The notes under the pieces were generated by a model, which saw only the letters and a list, made by a program, of their open reading frames with translations, had not been told where the DNA came from and ran no database searches. From positions 6,553 through 18,520 of the forward strand of contig CAUDNR010003212.1 in NCBI GenBank assembly GCA_958430865.1: a DNA stretch of 11,968 nt, written 5' to 3'. The stretch comes from Entrophospora sp. SA101 (lineage: Eukaryota; Glomeromycota; Glomeromycetes; Entrophosporales; Entrophosporaceae). Below, in pieces: positions 1 through 8,970 of the stretch. Within the stretch, counting starts at the first letter, position 1, and each line of letters starts with the position of its first letter. The translations under genes were made by a program, and so were the position numbers.

Positions 1-545
1 ACCAAAGTTTATAAGAAAGTAATAGTTAAAGAATATATAATACTGGTATACATTAATTTTGGTGACTCTTAACCCATCATAATGAGTATTTGTTTTTTAT
101 CATATTATTCAAAAATGTCAGCAGGGTATTTGTTTCATTAATATTGATATTAATATTAAAATATTTATTGTTTTTATTATTTTTGAAATAAATACATTTC
201 AAGATCGATAAATATATAGGGAGGTGATTTTAAGATTTTACACATATTAATTACTCTTTTAAAATCCTTGGGTAATAAAATCCTCACAAATAAATATTAT
301 AGTTTTTAAAAGCAATATGTTTTACTACTTGAGTATAATTAATATTTCAAAATTAAATATTTTTTCAAGGTCAATGTTTCCAAACTCCAAATTTACTACT
401 TCACTTTATCAATTAAGATTAAAGTTAATTCTTTATTAAATACTACTATTATAAATTAATTTTTAATGAATACATGATATGCTATTTATTGGTAGTGAGA
501 GAATGCAATCCGAGTTTTCTATTTAATAGGTTATTTTTATGCTCA
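1..545. other. AT-rich non-coding stretch with no recognisable feature
   Basis: No open frame of interest, RNA gene or clear repeat was seen here on either strand. The sequence is very AT-rich with short runs of TTAATATTAA-like palindromic text near 139-160, which recur elsewhere in the window and look like background composition. Confidence 0.6.
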
Positions 546-715
546 ACACACAGCTAGGCTTACTTTGACTACTGACTTATGGTTGATTCCACTATCTTAC
601 GACACCAAGTCTAGATAGTTCCAAATATATGACACACAGCTAGGACTTACTTTGCCTACTGACTTATGGTCAATCACTTCTTTTATCTTACAATACACAG
701 TCTAGATAAAAGATC
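546..715. repeat. 86-bp imperfect direct repeat, two copies, each with a hairpin
   Basis: Both copies begin ACACACAGCTAGG, at 546 and 632, exactly 86 bp apart. They share CTTACTTTG, then CTACTGACTTATGGT, then ATCTTAC and AGTCTAGAT. Each copy ends in a stem-loop. Copy A pairs ACTATCT (591-597) with AGATAGT (613-619). Copy B pairs TCTTTTATCT (679-688) with AGATAAAAGA (704-713). Both loops are 15 nt. The outer stem letters differ between copies yet remain complementary, while ATCT/AGAT is shared. The identity of the element is unknown: a transposon end, a short interspersed element or a structured RNA are all possible. Confidence 0.75.
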
Positions 716-754
716 CCTAAGTTGTTTAGCTATCTATATCCCGAAGGCATCCCC

Positions 755-805
755 TTGAGAAATATCTCAATAATTAAGGTTGTGGTTTCTTGCTGGATTC
801 AGCAA
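755..805. repeat. Two short perfect hairpins, 6-bp stems with 4-nt loops
   Basis: TTGAGA-aata-TCTCAA occupies 755-770 and TTGCTG-gatt-CAGCAA occupies 790-805. Both have the same geometry and sit just downstream of the hairpin-bearing direct repeat, so they may belong to the same element. They lack the T-run or genic position of a terminator, and no adjacent gene is evident. Confidence 0.5.
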
Positions 806-863
806 AGGTTTCCCTCTGTTGTTTACTAATTAAGTCAAAGACCCTCTATTAATATATAAAAAA

Positions 864-964
864 CCGCTAAACCCGTTAAATCAAGATAAAATAACTATAA
901 AAAAATTCTGTTCCGAAATTTTATCCGTTAAACCCTTAAATCCACTAAATCAAAATCCGCTAAA
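864..964 (+). repeat. Degenerate CCGYTAAA motif array
   Basis: Six copies of an 8-9 bp motif occur: CCGCTAAA at 864, CCGTTAAA at 873 and 925, CCCTTAAA at 933, CCACTAAA at 942 and CCGCTAAA at 957. Local spacing is 8-9 bp except for gaps of 52 and 15 bp. C/G-containing motifs stand out in this AT-rich background. This could be a decayed minisatellite or a protein-binding array at a mobile-element end. Confidence 0.5.
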
Positions 965-983
965 TCGTGTTTCACTGTGTATG

Positions 984-1161
984 CGGAATTAAAACGTACC
1001 TTTTCAGTATGTTGCAAACTCCGTACTGTTTTCGTATCAATTCCGTAATTTACACTAAATTTGAAAGGGTAATTTTTCAAAACCGTACTAGTATAATAAT
1101 AAGAGATACGTTACTTCCGTATGTATATTTTTAAAATCGTATTTAACTTACGTTAATTCCG
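984..1161. repeat. Inverted-repeat-bracketed block dense in CGTA motifs
   Basis: CGGAATTAAAACGTA at 984-998 matches the reverse complement of TACGTTAATTCCG at 1149-1161, apart from a 2-base gap. Between and within these ends CGTA occurs on the plus strand at 995, 1022, 1033, 1044, 1084, 1118, 1138 and 1160, and as TACG at 1107 and 1149. The commonest context is TTCCGTA or TCCGTA. The block resembles a small MITE-like element or subterminal transposase-binding repeats, but no target-site duplication is visible and no transposase is nearby. Confidence 0.45.
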
Positions 1162-1450
1162 TATTTTATTTTTCATAGGGCTAATGCAGACAATTTTCTT
1201 TGTACATATGCATTAGATTACCATAAGAGCAAAAAGACTCGAGTTTTTAATCATAAAAATTTGATTGGTAATTCAAATTCAGTGAAGCACTAATTAGTAA
1301 AAACGCGTCTTTTAATCTTCTTTTCTGAAAGAGTTAAGGATTATTTTCATGCAAGATTGGTAAATTACATATTTATTATATTTATTACTAATTCTTTTGT
1401 CTGTTCATTAGATGGTTTGAGGGTGACTATTTGCAATTATTGGCCCGTGT

Positions 1451-1672
1451 GGATGGGAGGTCCCATCCGTTAGGTATTATTTTTTTTTTTGTCATTTTTT
1501 TATTATACATCTTTTTAATCATTATAAATCTAAAATATTTTCATTATTGTTATATTATTTCCATTTATAGAATGATCTTTTATAGTCACGTGACCAAACA
1601 GCTGCGTGACCGAGCAATTTTTGATTGGAAATTTTTCTCAAAACTTCGCAGAGACGCAGTAAGCAGCGTCTC
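1451..1672. promoter_or_regulatory. Possible upstream region of kinase copy 1: CACGTG palindrome and two GC-rich hairpins
   Basis: The 10-bp palindrome GTCACGTGAC (1585-1594) contains the E-box CACGTG. A second E-box-like CAGCTG (1599-1604) and the repeat GCGTGACC follow within 20 bp. Two GC-richer stem-loops flank this: GGATGGG-AGGT-CCCATCC at 1451-1468 and GAGACGC-agtaagca-GCGTCTC at 1651-1672. They lie about 110-330 bp before the kinase start. CACGTG is bound by bHLH factors such as Cbf1 and Pho4 in yeast; its use here is an inference from position only. Confidence 0.3.
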
Positions 1673-1778
1673 GCACTGCTATTCATTTATAGACGGATCG
1701 TCAATTAAATCCTTAGGTTTTACTACAAAAAGAAATGTTGTGTTATTTACTCAATTTTTTTTTTATTAAAAAGTTAAA

Positions 1779-3326
1779 ATGTCTTATGTTAAGTTATTAA
1801 CACGAGACAGAAGAGAATTAGTACTTAAAATTTATAATGAAATGCATAGTATTGCTTATTCTGCTTCTCCAACTGACAGAGAACATTATAAAAGTTATTT
1901 TTTTACAATTAATCAAAGAAAACAAAGAACTATTAGAAAATGAAAAGGAATATTGTAGAGAAAGGTTTATTTATGAAATGGAATTAGATAATGCAATTAA
2001 GAAATATGGCAAACCAAGAAAATGCAATAATTGTAAAACAACAAGATACTCTGATAAATATTGTGAAAAGTGTATTAGTCTACACTTACAGAGCCTTTTC
2101 AGCACTTGGACATCTGGAAATGAGATAATTGATGGTTTTATTCAAAAATGTCAACAGCTTTCATCTCTTCCAAAGCATATTATAGAATGGATACCTTATG
2201 AGCAATTTCATGACATAGAAAAATTAACAGAAGGTGGATTTAGTTCTATTTATACTGCTGGGTGGACAAAAGGAGCTATTGTTGATTATGATGAAAATAA
2301 AAAGGAGCTTAATTATTTTGGACATCAGATTGTAGTATTAAAACCATTAAATAATTCAAGTAATCCAGGAAAACCTTTTTTTGATGAGGTAATTGTTCTT
2401 ATTTAAAATAATTCATTTATTTTAAATTATTAATTTTATTTATATAATTCATTTATTTTAAATTATTAATTTTATTTATATAATTCATTTATTTTAAATT
2501 ATTAATTTTATTTATATAATTAATTATTAATTTCAGGCATTGAATTATTGTAAAATTAAAGCAAATTTAATTATTCCTTGTTATGGTATAACTAAATTCC
2601 CAGAAAATGGAAATTATGCAATGGTTCTTGCTTATGCACAAGATGGAAATTTAAGAGATTATATACAAAAAAATCATTATAATTTAACATCAAAGGATAG
2701 AATTAATCTTTTTAATTCTTTATGTAATGCATTATATCGTATATATGAAAAAGATTTAATTCATTGTGATTTACATAGTGGTAATATATTATTGCAAGGA
2801 GGTGCTTGTTATATCACAGATTTTGGATTATGTGGTCCAGTTGATGAAAAATCATCAAATAAAATCTATGGAATTGTACCTTATTGCACCAGAACTATTT
2901 AAAGGAAAAAAGCACACAAAAGAAACTGATGTTTATAGTGTTGGGATGTTAATGTGGGAAATATTTGCAGGTCATCCACCATTTGATGATGAGGCACATG
3001 ATATTCATTTGCAATTAAAAATATGTGAAGGTTTACGTCCACCAATATTACCAGGAATGCCTAGTGATTATGTACAATTGATGCAAAGATGTTGGGATGA
3101 GGATCCAACCAAGAGACCAACTATCAAAGAGCTTTGGGATTTTGCACAATATAAATTTAAAACTGAAAATCTTAATGAAAGTAGTAGTAGTAATAATATT
3201 AATAATAGTAATTTACAACAAATTCACAAATCACATCCATTAGCATATCATACAAGTAGAATATTAAATGATGAATTTGCTAAATTGCATTTAAGTAATG
3301 ATAGCTTATTAAATTATGAAATATGA
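1779..3326 (+). pseudogene. TKL-type protein kinase, copy 1, broken by two frameshifts
   Basis: This is a paralogue of the kinase at 10503. The natural start is ATG 1779 (MSYVKLLTRDRREL...). Exon 1 runs to GAG at 2388, the intron is 2389-2536 (GTAATT...TTTCAG), and exon 2 runs to TGA at 3324-3326. Recognisable parts are the Cys motif CNNCKTTRYSDKYCEKC, the glycine-rich loop EGGFSSIY, the VVLK lysine, HCDLHSGN in the catalytic loop, DFG, a downstream APEL and the C-lobe ending in RCWDEDPTKRP. Two lesions are visible against copy 2. A run of seven T (1898-1904), where copy 2 has six, shifts the frame. Two bases are also missing around 2883-2885, just before APE, giving an early TAA at 2900-2902. 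An N-terminally shortened product could start at ATG 1978, but it would still stop inside the activation segment. Sequencing error is the alternative, mainly for the T run. Confidence 0.85.
2409..2521 (+). repeat. 36-bp tandem repeat inside the kinase copy 1 intron, about three copies
   Basis: The unit opens TAATTCATTTATTTTAAATT and restarts at 2409, 2445 and 2481, a constant 36-bp period, with a broken fourth start at 2517. It fills most of the 148-bp intron. The matching intron of copy 2 is 74 bp and carries one diverged version, so the length difference is about two repeat units. Both splice sites lie outside the repeat. Confidence 0.85.
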
Positions 3327-3460
3327 TTTAATAAATAATTAGTTAGTTAATTGAAATTTATAATTATTTATTAATGATATAATAGATAATAAGTAGTTGA
3401 TAAGGTTAAAGTTGGGGAATTGGGTGAATTGTTGATGGGTAGATACTATTTATTAATTAT

Positions 3461-3499
3461 TCTTTATTATCTTTTATTATCTTTTATTATCTTTTTATT
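3461..3499 (+). repeat. 10-bp tandem repeat (CTTTTATTAT), almost four copies
   Basis: The unit CTTTTATTAT recurs with a strict 10-bp period from 3461, the first copy slightly diverged and the last incomplete. It lies about 135 bp after the kinase stop and is followed by a pyrimidine-rich stretch. It is a simple-sequence repeat with no evident function. Confidence 0.8.
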
Positions 3500-3952
3500 T
3501 CTCCCGCCTCTTTCTTTTTTTCGTTGGTATTTATTTTATTAAGGAAAAATTTATTTTCCACAATTTGAATAAAATTTTCAATAAAACACCTTGTAAAGAA
3601 TAAATTTTCAACAAACCAATACTAATATGAATAAATTTCACATTTATTTAAAGTTCCTGAACTTATTGATCATTGTTGTTTGTAAAAATTACTTATGATA
3701 GAAATATTATTATGATGTGAATAAAAAAAAAGTATTATTATGTTAAAATAATTAGCATTTGCTCATATGATACATTGAATTAACCTTCCCTCATGTAATG
3801 CTACCCATTACAGATTTTTTTGATTCATGATCAATGCTCCTAAGGCAAATCTAAAAATCTTTGGTCACTTTGAACAATCTAAAATATCACTACTAGTTGA
3901 AAACGAAATATTGTTATCATGCAATATATTTATAGATTTCTGAATAAATACT

Positions 3953-4272
3953 TTCTTCGCTCGCCATGGACGTTTTACAATTAAAGATAGAAGCTCTTAA
4001 AACAAATCTCCCAATTTTTAGCGATCTAATGCCACATGATAGGTGAAAACCTAACCTTCATTATGATTTAAAACCATTGATGGCACAAATAAAAGAAAAT
4101 TCGATTTCCAAATATATGTTTACTTCGCCTACCATGGACGTTTTTCATTTAAACAAACCTGTTAATTTTTTGTCATTGAAATTGGTCAATAAAAACACAC
4201 CGAATATATGAATAATATAAAGTAAAAAACTTACATGCATAAGAAAAATTACTTTGCTTGCTCATGTACGTA
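3953..4272 (+). repeat. Dispersed repeat around CTTCGC...CCATGGACGTTTT
   Basis: CTTCGCTCGCCATGGACGTTT (from 3956) and CTTCGCCTACCATGGACGTTT (from 4123) share 14 bases from CCATGG rightwards with one mismatch, 168 bp apart. A third, more degenerate form, CTTTGCTTGCTCATGTACGT, starts near 4253. The text between the copies is not clearly alignable. The core contains the palindrome CCATGG. It could be a decayed longer tandem repeat or a recurring protein-binding site. Confidence 0.45.
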
Positions 4273-5340
4273 TAGATATTTTATAAGATGAAATTAAGGA
4301 TTGTTTATTTCCTCTTTAAATTCATTACTAGTAAATAATAAACATACATGAAAAATTCCTACGCACAACTTTTTTTGAATGAAAATGGGTTTATTGTTTC
4401 GTCATTTTATCTTGTTTTCGTGCCTCCCAAAAATTTCAGTTCATAAACAAAGCTTCCCAGCAATAGCTATTGAAATTTCTATATAGCAAAGGTAAAATGG
4501 TTGGGTAGGAATTTAAACTTTTCCAAAAATCAAGACGAGTTGCGTGACACCGATCTCATGCAGGTTCAAAAACTCTATTTTTGGTACTGATTTACATAAT
4601 AAAAAGCCGCTATATTGATTTTTGTGTATAATTAATATAAATAATGACAACCTTTGGATAAACAATTCGGTTTTGTTGTTGATGATAATATCGATCGGTC
4701 GGTATTAGAGCAGAGCAAGGATAGTTTGATGATATGTTGATATTGATGTAAATTATTAGTAGAATACATTTGTTGTAATGTCTACTTTTTGAGTTGAATG
4801 AACATTTCATTGTTGTTGTTGCTCATGATTACTAGCAGAAGCCATCTTGAGCTGGATTTGTCTTGTTTTCATCTTTAACCTTATTCACGAAACGTTTTTA
4901 TTTTTTAGAATTTTGAATTTTATTTATTATTTTTTTTTTCGGAAATCGTTTCTAAATTTGCCAATTTGGTTTCCCTCATGATTATTAGTTATCAATTAAT
5001 ATTAATATATCTTTTGGTGGTCTATTGTACAAAGGTGGAAGTCTTGGTAATCAATATTAATATTAATATTTTTTGTCGACTTAATTGGTTTTTTTAAATT
5101 AAAAATACTTGAGTAATTATTTTTTTTTGTTTCATACATAAAAACAGTAAAGATTTTTCCTTATTTAATAGCACTTGTGTAACGGCCCAATAATTAAAAC
5201 CGATTGATCCGAAACACATTGTAATAGGAATAAATGTACTAGTATAATAGTAATAATTATTATTTTTATACACGCCCATATTTAATATTAATGAATTTTA
5301 TATAAAGCACACAGAAGTATTTTTTTTTAATTAATATTAA

Positions 5341-5421
5341 TTCTTTCCCCTTTTTTTTTTCCTTCTTCCATCCAACTTTTTTTCATAATTTTCTTCTTCA
5401 CTTTCTCCTCTTTAATTTCTT
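5341..5421 (+). promoter_or_regulatory. Pyrimidine-rich tract upstream of chitin synthase
   Basis: About 80 bp of almost pure C/T on the plus strand ends some 170 bp before the chitin synthase ATG. CT-rich tracts just upstream of the transcription start are a known feature of well-expressed genes in many fungi. TATA-like text (TATAAATAATATA, from about 5440) follows it. Assignment as core promoter is by position and composition only. Confidence 0.4.
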
Positions 5422-5591
5422 TTTATATTTTTACCAAACATATAAATAATATACTGTTTATATTATTTATTCGTCATAGCTCCTTTTCCATTCTTTTTAT
5501 TAACAATAACATTAATCCATTTTTTATAATTTCGCTTGATGCGTAATTTGTAGATAGTTAATAATAAATAAACATAATCATAAATAAAAAA

Positions 5592-8500
5592 ATGTCAAGA
5601 TATCCAAATACAGATTATTATCCATCTAATAATAATAATAATAATGGCCATTCCACCAGATACAATAATAATCGTTTGCCATCACCAACTTCACCACCAC
5701 CACCACCTCAATACAATAATAGACAAAATGAATATTATAATAATCAACAACCACAAGAAGACTATGCAGTAAATGGCGATTATAATTATCAGATTGATGA
5801 TAATAATTATAATAATAATTATTATCACATTGATGATAATAATTATAATAATAATAATAATTATGTTGATGATAATATTTATAATGATTATCATAATCAG
5901 GCACCAGTTCCTTCTTATAATGGAGGGCAACCAATTCACAATATCCAACGCCAACCTACTTATCCTGCAAATCATCAAATTGTTGATTTGCGTCAGAACG
6001 ATTTAGCTGCAAAAGCAAACAAAAGAAAAGTAATTATAAATATTTAATTAACAATTAATCGTGAATTAAAAACCTAACATCACAGAAAACATTCTAACCT
6101 CTAAATTGTTATTACTTTTTTTTTTTTTTCTAGTCAGTTAGACATGTAGAATTAACTAAAGGAAATTTAATTCTTGATTGTCCAGTTCCAGACAAAATAC
6201 TACGTAATGTCCAATATACAACTGGCGAAGAATTTACAAGTATGAGATATACCGCTGTAACATGTGACCCAAATGATTACATCAAAAACAATTATTATCT
6301 TCGTCCTTACATTTATGGACGTAAGACTGAAATCATGATTGTAATGACAATGTACAATGAAGATGATCAATTATTTATTAAAACAATGTCTTCAGCCATT
6401 AAAAATGTTGCTCATCTTTGTTCAAGAGATCGTTCAAAAGTCTGGGGAAGTGAAGGATGGAAAAAAATTGTAGTGGTGGTGGTGGCTGACGGTCGTAATA
6501 AAATTAATAAAAGAGTCTTGAAAGTTTTAGGTGCCATGGGCGTTTACCAAGACAATATCATGCAAGATAGTGTGGCTGGAAAACCTGTTACTGGACATTT
6601 GTTCGAGTACACTTCTCAATTGTTGGTTGATAGTGAATTCAATATTCACGGATCAAATAAAAAACTTCCACCAGTTCAAGTATTGTTTTGTTTAAAAGAG
6701 AAAAACGCAAAGAAATTAAATTCTCATCGTTGGTTCTTTAATTCTTTTGCCGCTCAGTTAAATCCAAATGTTTGTATTCTACTCGATGTTGGAACAAAGC
6801 CTTCTCATACTTCTGTTTATCATTTATGGAAAGGTAAATTAATAATGATAATAATAATAATTACTGAATGATGGGGGGGTTATTACTTATTAATTACTAA
6901 TTTATTTATTGGGGTTTTTAATTTTTTATTAGCATTTGATCGTGATCCATCAATTGGTGGTGCATGTGGTGAAATTAAAGCAGAACTTGGAACTGGATGG
7001 AAAAATTTGATTAATCCATTAGTAGCATCTCAGAATTTCGAATACAAAATGTCAAATATTCTTGATAAACCATTAGAATCTGTTTTTGGTTACATTTCTG
7101 TGTTACCTGGCGCTTTTTCTGCTTACCGATACAAAGCTTTATTAAATACTTCCCCTGGTAAAGGTCCTTTGGCCTCTTATTTCAAAGGTGAGGCTATGCA
7201 CGGAGCTGGCGACGCTGGTATTTTCGAAGCTAATATGTACTTGGCCGAAGATCGTATCCTATGTTTTGAACTAGTTGCTAAAAAACATGAAGGTTGGAAA
7301 TTAAAATATGTCAAGGTTTGTTTACATATAAATACTTTTGTGTGTGTGTGTGTGTAAATATTAACATAATATAATCATTGTCAATATTATCAATATTATT
7401 ATTATAATTAACTTTTTTCATTTTATTGTTATTGCTTAAATTTAGTCTGCAAAAGCTGAAACAGATGTGCCGGATAGTGTTCCTGAATTTATATCACAAC
7501 GTCGTCGTTGGTTAAATGGATCTTTCTTTGCTGCATTTTATTCAATTGCTCATTTCACTCGTATTTGGAGTTCCGGCCAACCAATCCATCGAAAATTTTT
7601 ACTACAAATTGAATTCATCTACAACGCCATCAATCTAGTATTTAATTGGTTTGCTTTGGGAAACTTTTATTTGTCATTTTTCTTTTTAACATCAGCAGTA
7701 ACAGCCGACCCTGCAACGGACCCTTTCAGAGGGTTTGGCGATGAATTATTTGACATTGTCAGATCACTTTACATCATGGTCATAGTAACGATATTTATTA
7801 GTTCCATGGGTAACAGACCTCAAGGTTCCAAATTAATCTACACATTGTGTATTGTATTATTTGCCTTGATCATGGCAACCATGTTATATTGTGCAGGATA
7901 TACAGTTTATTTGAGTGTAATAAAAGATAATACTATCAATTTCAAAAAGCTACAATCAATCAAAGAAGCATTAAGCAAAGCTGCGTTCCGTGATATCGTT
8001 ATATCACTTGCGTCAACATATGGATTATACTTTTTCTCATCATTTATTCACGGAGAACCATGGCACATGATAACATGTTTAGTACAATACATCTTATTGG
8101 TACCATTCTATGTAAACATTTTGATGGTTTATGCATTTTGTAATACTCATGACGTTTCTTGGGGAACAAAAGGTGATAATGGTACTTCCGGTGATTTGGC
8201 CGTCGCTCAACCTGTTGCTGGTAAAGATGGTAAAAAATTGCTGCAAGTCGAGGTGCCAACAGAACGTAAAGATATCAATGCTGCTTATGATCATCTAATC
8301 AGTGATTTGAAAGTTAAAGTTCGCGAGGAAAAACAACATAGAGATGCTGCCACCAAAAAAGAAGATTTCTACAAGTTATTTAGAACTAATTTGGTTTTGG
8401 TATGGATGTTTACAAATGGTTCGTTGATTGTATTCTTTACATCAAACACATGGAAAAATTATGTCGCAGAAAAAAATATCAATGGTGCTTATAATCCTTA

Positions 8501-8718
8501 TCTTACTTTTGGTAAGTTTTTTTTTTAATTAATTATTTTTACTGTTGTTTTCTGAATTGATTGATTTATGTGAGTGAGGAAAAAAAAAAAAACAAGAAAA
8601 ATATTAATCATTTTATTTTAAATTTTTATTTTCAGTATTTTGGTCTGTTGCTGGATTATCTGCATTCAGAACATTTGGCACTGTGTGGTATTTGATCCAC
8701 AGAGCAATATTTGGTTAA
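5592..8718 (+). CDS. Chitin synthase, division 1 (class I-III type), five exons, 889 residues
   Basis: This enzyme is an integral plasma-membrane glycosyltransferase (GT2) that polymerises UDP-GlcNAc into cell-wall chitin. Exons are 5592-6029, 6134-6833, 6933-7315, 7446-8511 and 8636-8718; all four introns are GT-AG (99-130 bp) and the frame closes exactly. Residues 1-120 are an N/Y/P-rich disordered tail. [18 protein letters not shown] (from 148) marks the Chitin_synth_1N region. Catalytic-domain landmarks are NEDD (221-224), LLDVGTKP (D364), GGACGEI (388-394), AEDR (484-487) and QRRRW (525-529). Membrane segments follow at roughly 558-592, 612-627, 637-664, 689-708, 714-738, 821-840 and 861-885, with the conserved [11 protein letters not shown] before 750. 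ATG 5592 is in an A-rich context and is the only start giving the tail. Length fits division 1. I cannot settle class I, II or III by eye; there is no myosin domain, so classes V and VII are excluded. Confidence 0.96.
5767..5904 (+). repeat. In-frame Asn/Tyr/Asp repeat in the chitin synthase N-terminal tail
   Basis: Three imperfect protein repeats of the form [11 protein letters not shown] occur: [24 protein letters not shown] and YVDDNIYND. They are encoded by GATGATAATAATTATAATAA-like DNA rich in AAT triplets. The segment is low-complexity and probably disordered and variable in length between strains. It also creates long but meaningless open frames on both strands (poly-Ile, poly-Tyr). 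Confidence 0.85.
7339..7355 (+). repeat. (TG)n microsatellite in chitin synthase intron 3
   Basis: About eight and a half TG units lie 23 bp inside the intron 7316-7445. Both splice sites are outside it. A second (TG/GT)n tract occurs near 9464-9477, inside another inferred intron on the minus strand. Confidence 0.9.
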
Positions 8719-8851
8719 CACCACCATTAATATTAATAGAAAACTTATTTTTTATTTATTTGTAATAATAATTTTTTGATAGAATTTATATATTATAATA
8801 ATGTATAATTTTTACAAATTTTTTTAATTTTTTTGTTTATATTTATATATA

Positions 8852-8857
8852 AATAAA
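8852..8857 (+). terminator. Candidate polyadenylation signal of chitin synthase
   Basis: AATAAA lies 134 bp after the TAA stop, in a very AT-rich stretch with TATATATA text. The hexamer is weak evidence in DNA this AT-rich, so the true cleavage site could be nearer the stop. Confidence 0.3.
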
Positions 8858-8970
8858 TATACACACATACATACAGTATATTAATATAAATTAATCTCTC
8901 AAAATGATCTTTTATTTTTTTGAAAAAAAAAAAGGATTTGTTTATCTAATTAAACAAATACTATGATAAA

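Larger units (their letters stand above)
3327..5591. other. 2.3-kb intergenic region between kinase copy 1 and chitin synthase
   Basis: No supportable gene was found. An AATAAA at 3330-3335 sits just after the kinase stop and could serve as its polyadenylation signal. The rest is AT-rich, with a 10-bp tandem repeat (3461-3499), a dispersed CCATGGACG repeat (3957-4272), several ATTAATATTAAT-like stretches (about 4990-5340), a CCAAT pentamer at 5187-5191 and a pyrimidine tract next to the chitin synthase start. Short minus-strand open frames near 4610-4845 and 5094-5279 carry no recognised motif. Confidence 0.6.

Noticed and set aside
1451..1468. GGATGGG-AGGT-CCCATCC hairpin as a transcription terminator
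   Set aside because: Although T-rich DNA follows, intrinsic terminators of this bacterial type are not expected in a fungal nuclear genome, and no gene ends there.
1431..1769. 112-codon open frame on the plus strand upstream of kinase copy 1
   Set aside because: It starts at TTG and is dominated by Phe/Ile/Tyr runs from T-rich DNA; there is no motif, and the hairpins and CACGTG palindrome explain its GC-richer parts better.
4610..4853. Minus-strand frames near 4610-4845, including a short MASASNHEQQQQ start
   Set aside because: The 13-codon frame stops at once and the 66-codon frame shows only partly protein-like text with no motif or splice pattern that joins them; too weak to call.
5094..5279. 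61-codon minus-strand frame upstream of chitin synthase
   Set aside because: Low-complexity ends, no motif, and a position within the likely promoter region of the chitin synthase.
5626..6006. Long open frames on both strands overlapping the chitin synthase first exon
   Set aside because: They are poly-Ile and poly-Tyr shadows of the AAT/GAT repeat coding the Asn/Tyr tail; the chitin synthase frame is certain.
8044..8294. Two minus-strand frames inside chitin synthase exon 4
   Set aside because: They are antisense to the conserved SWGTKG region of a confident gene and have no protein features of their own.
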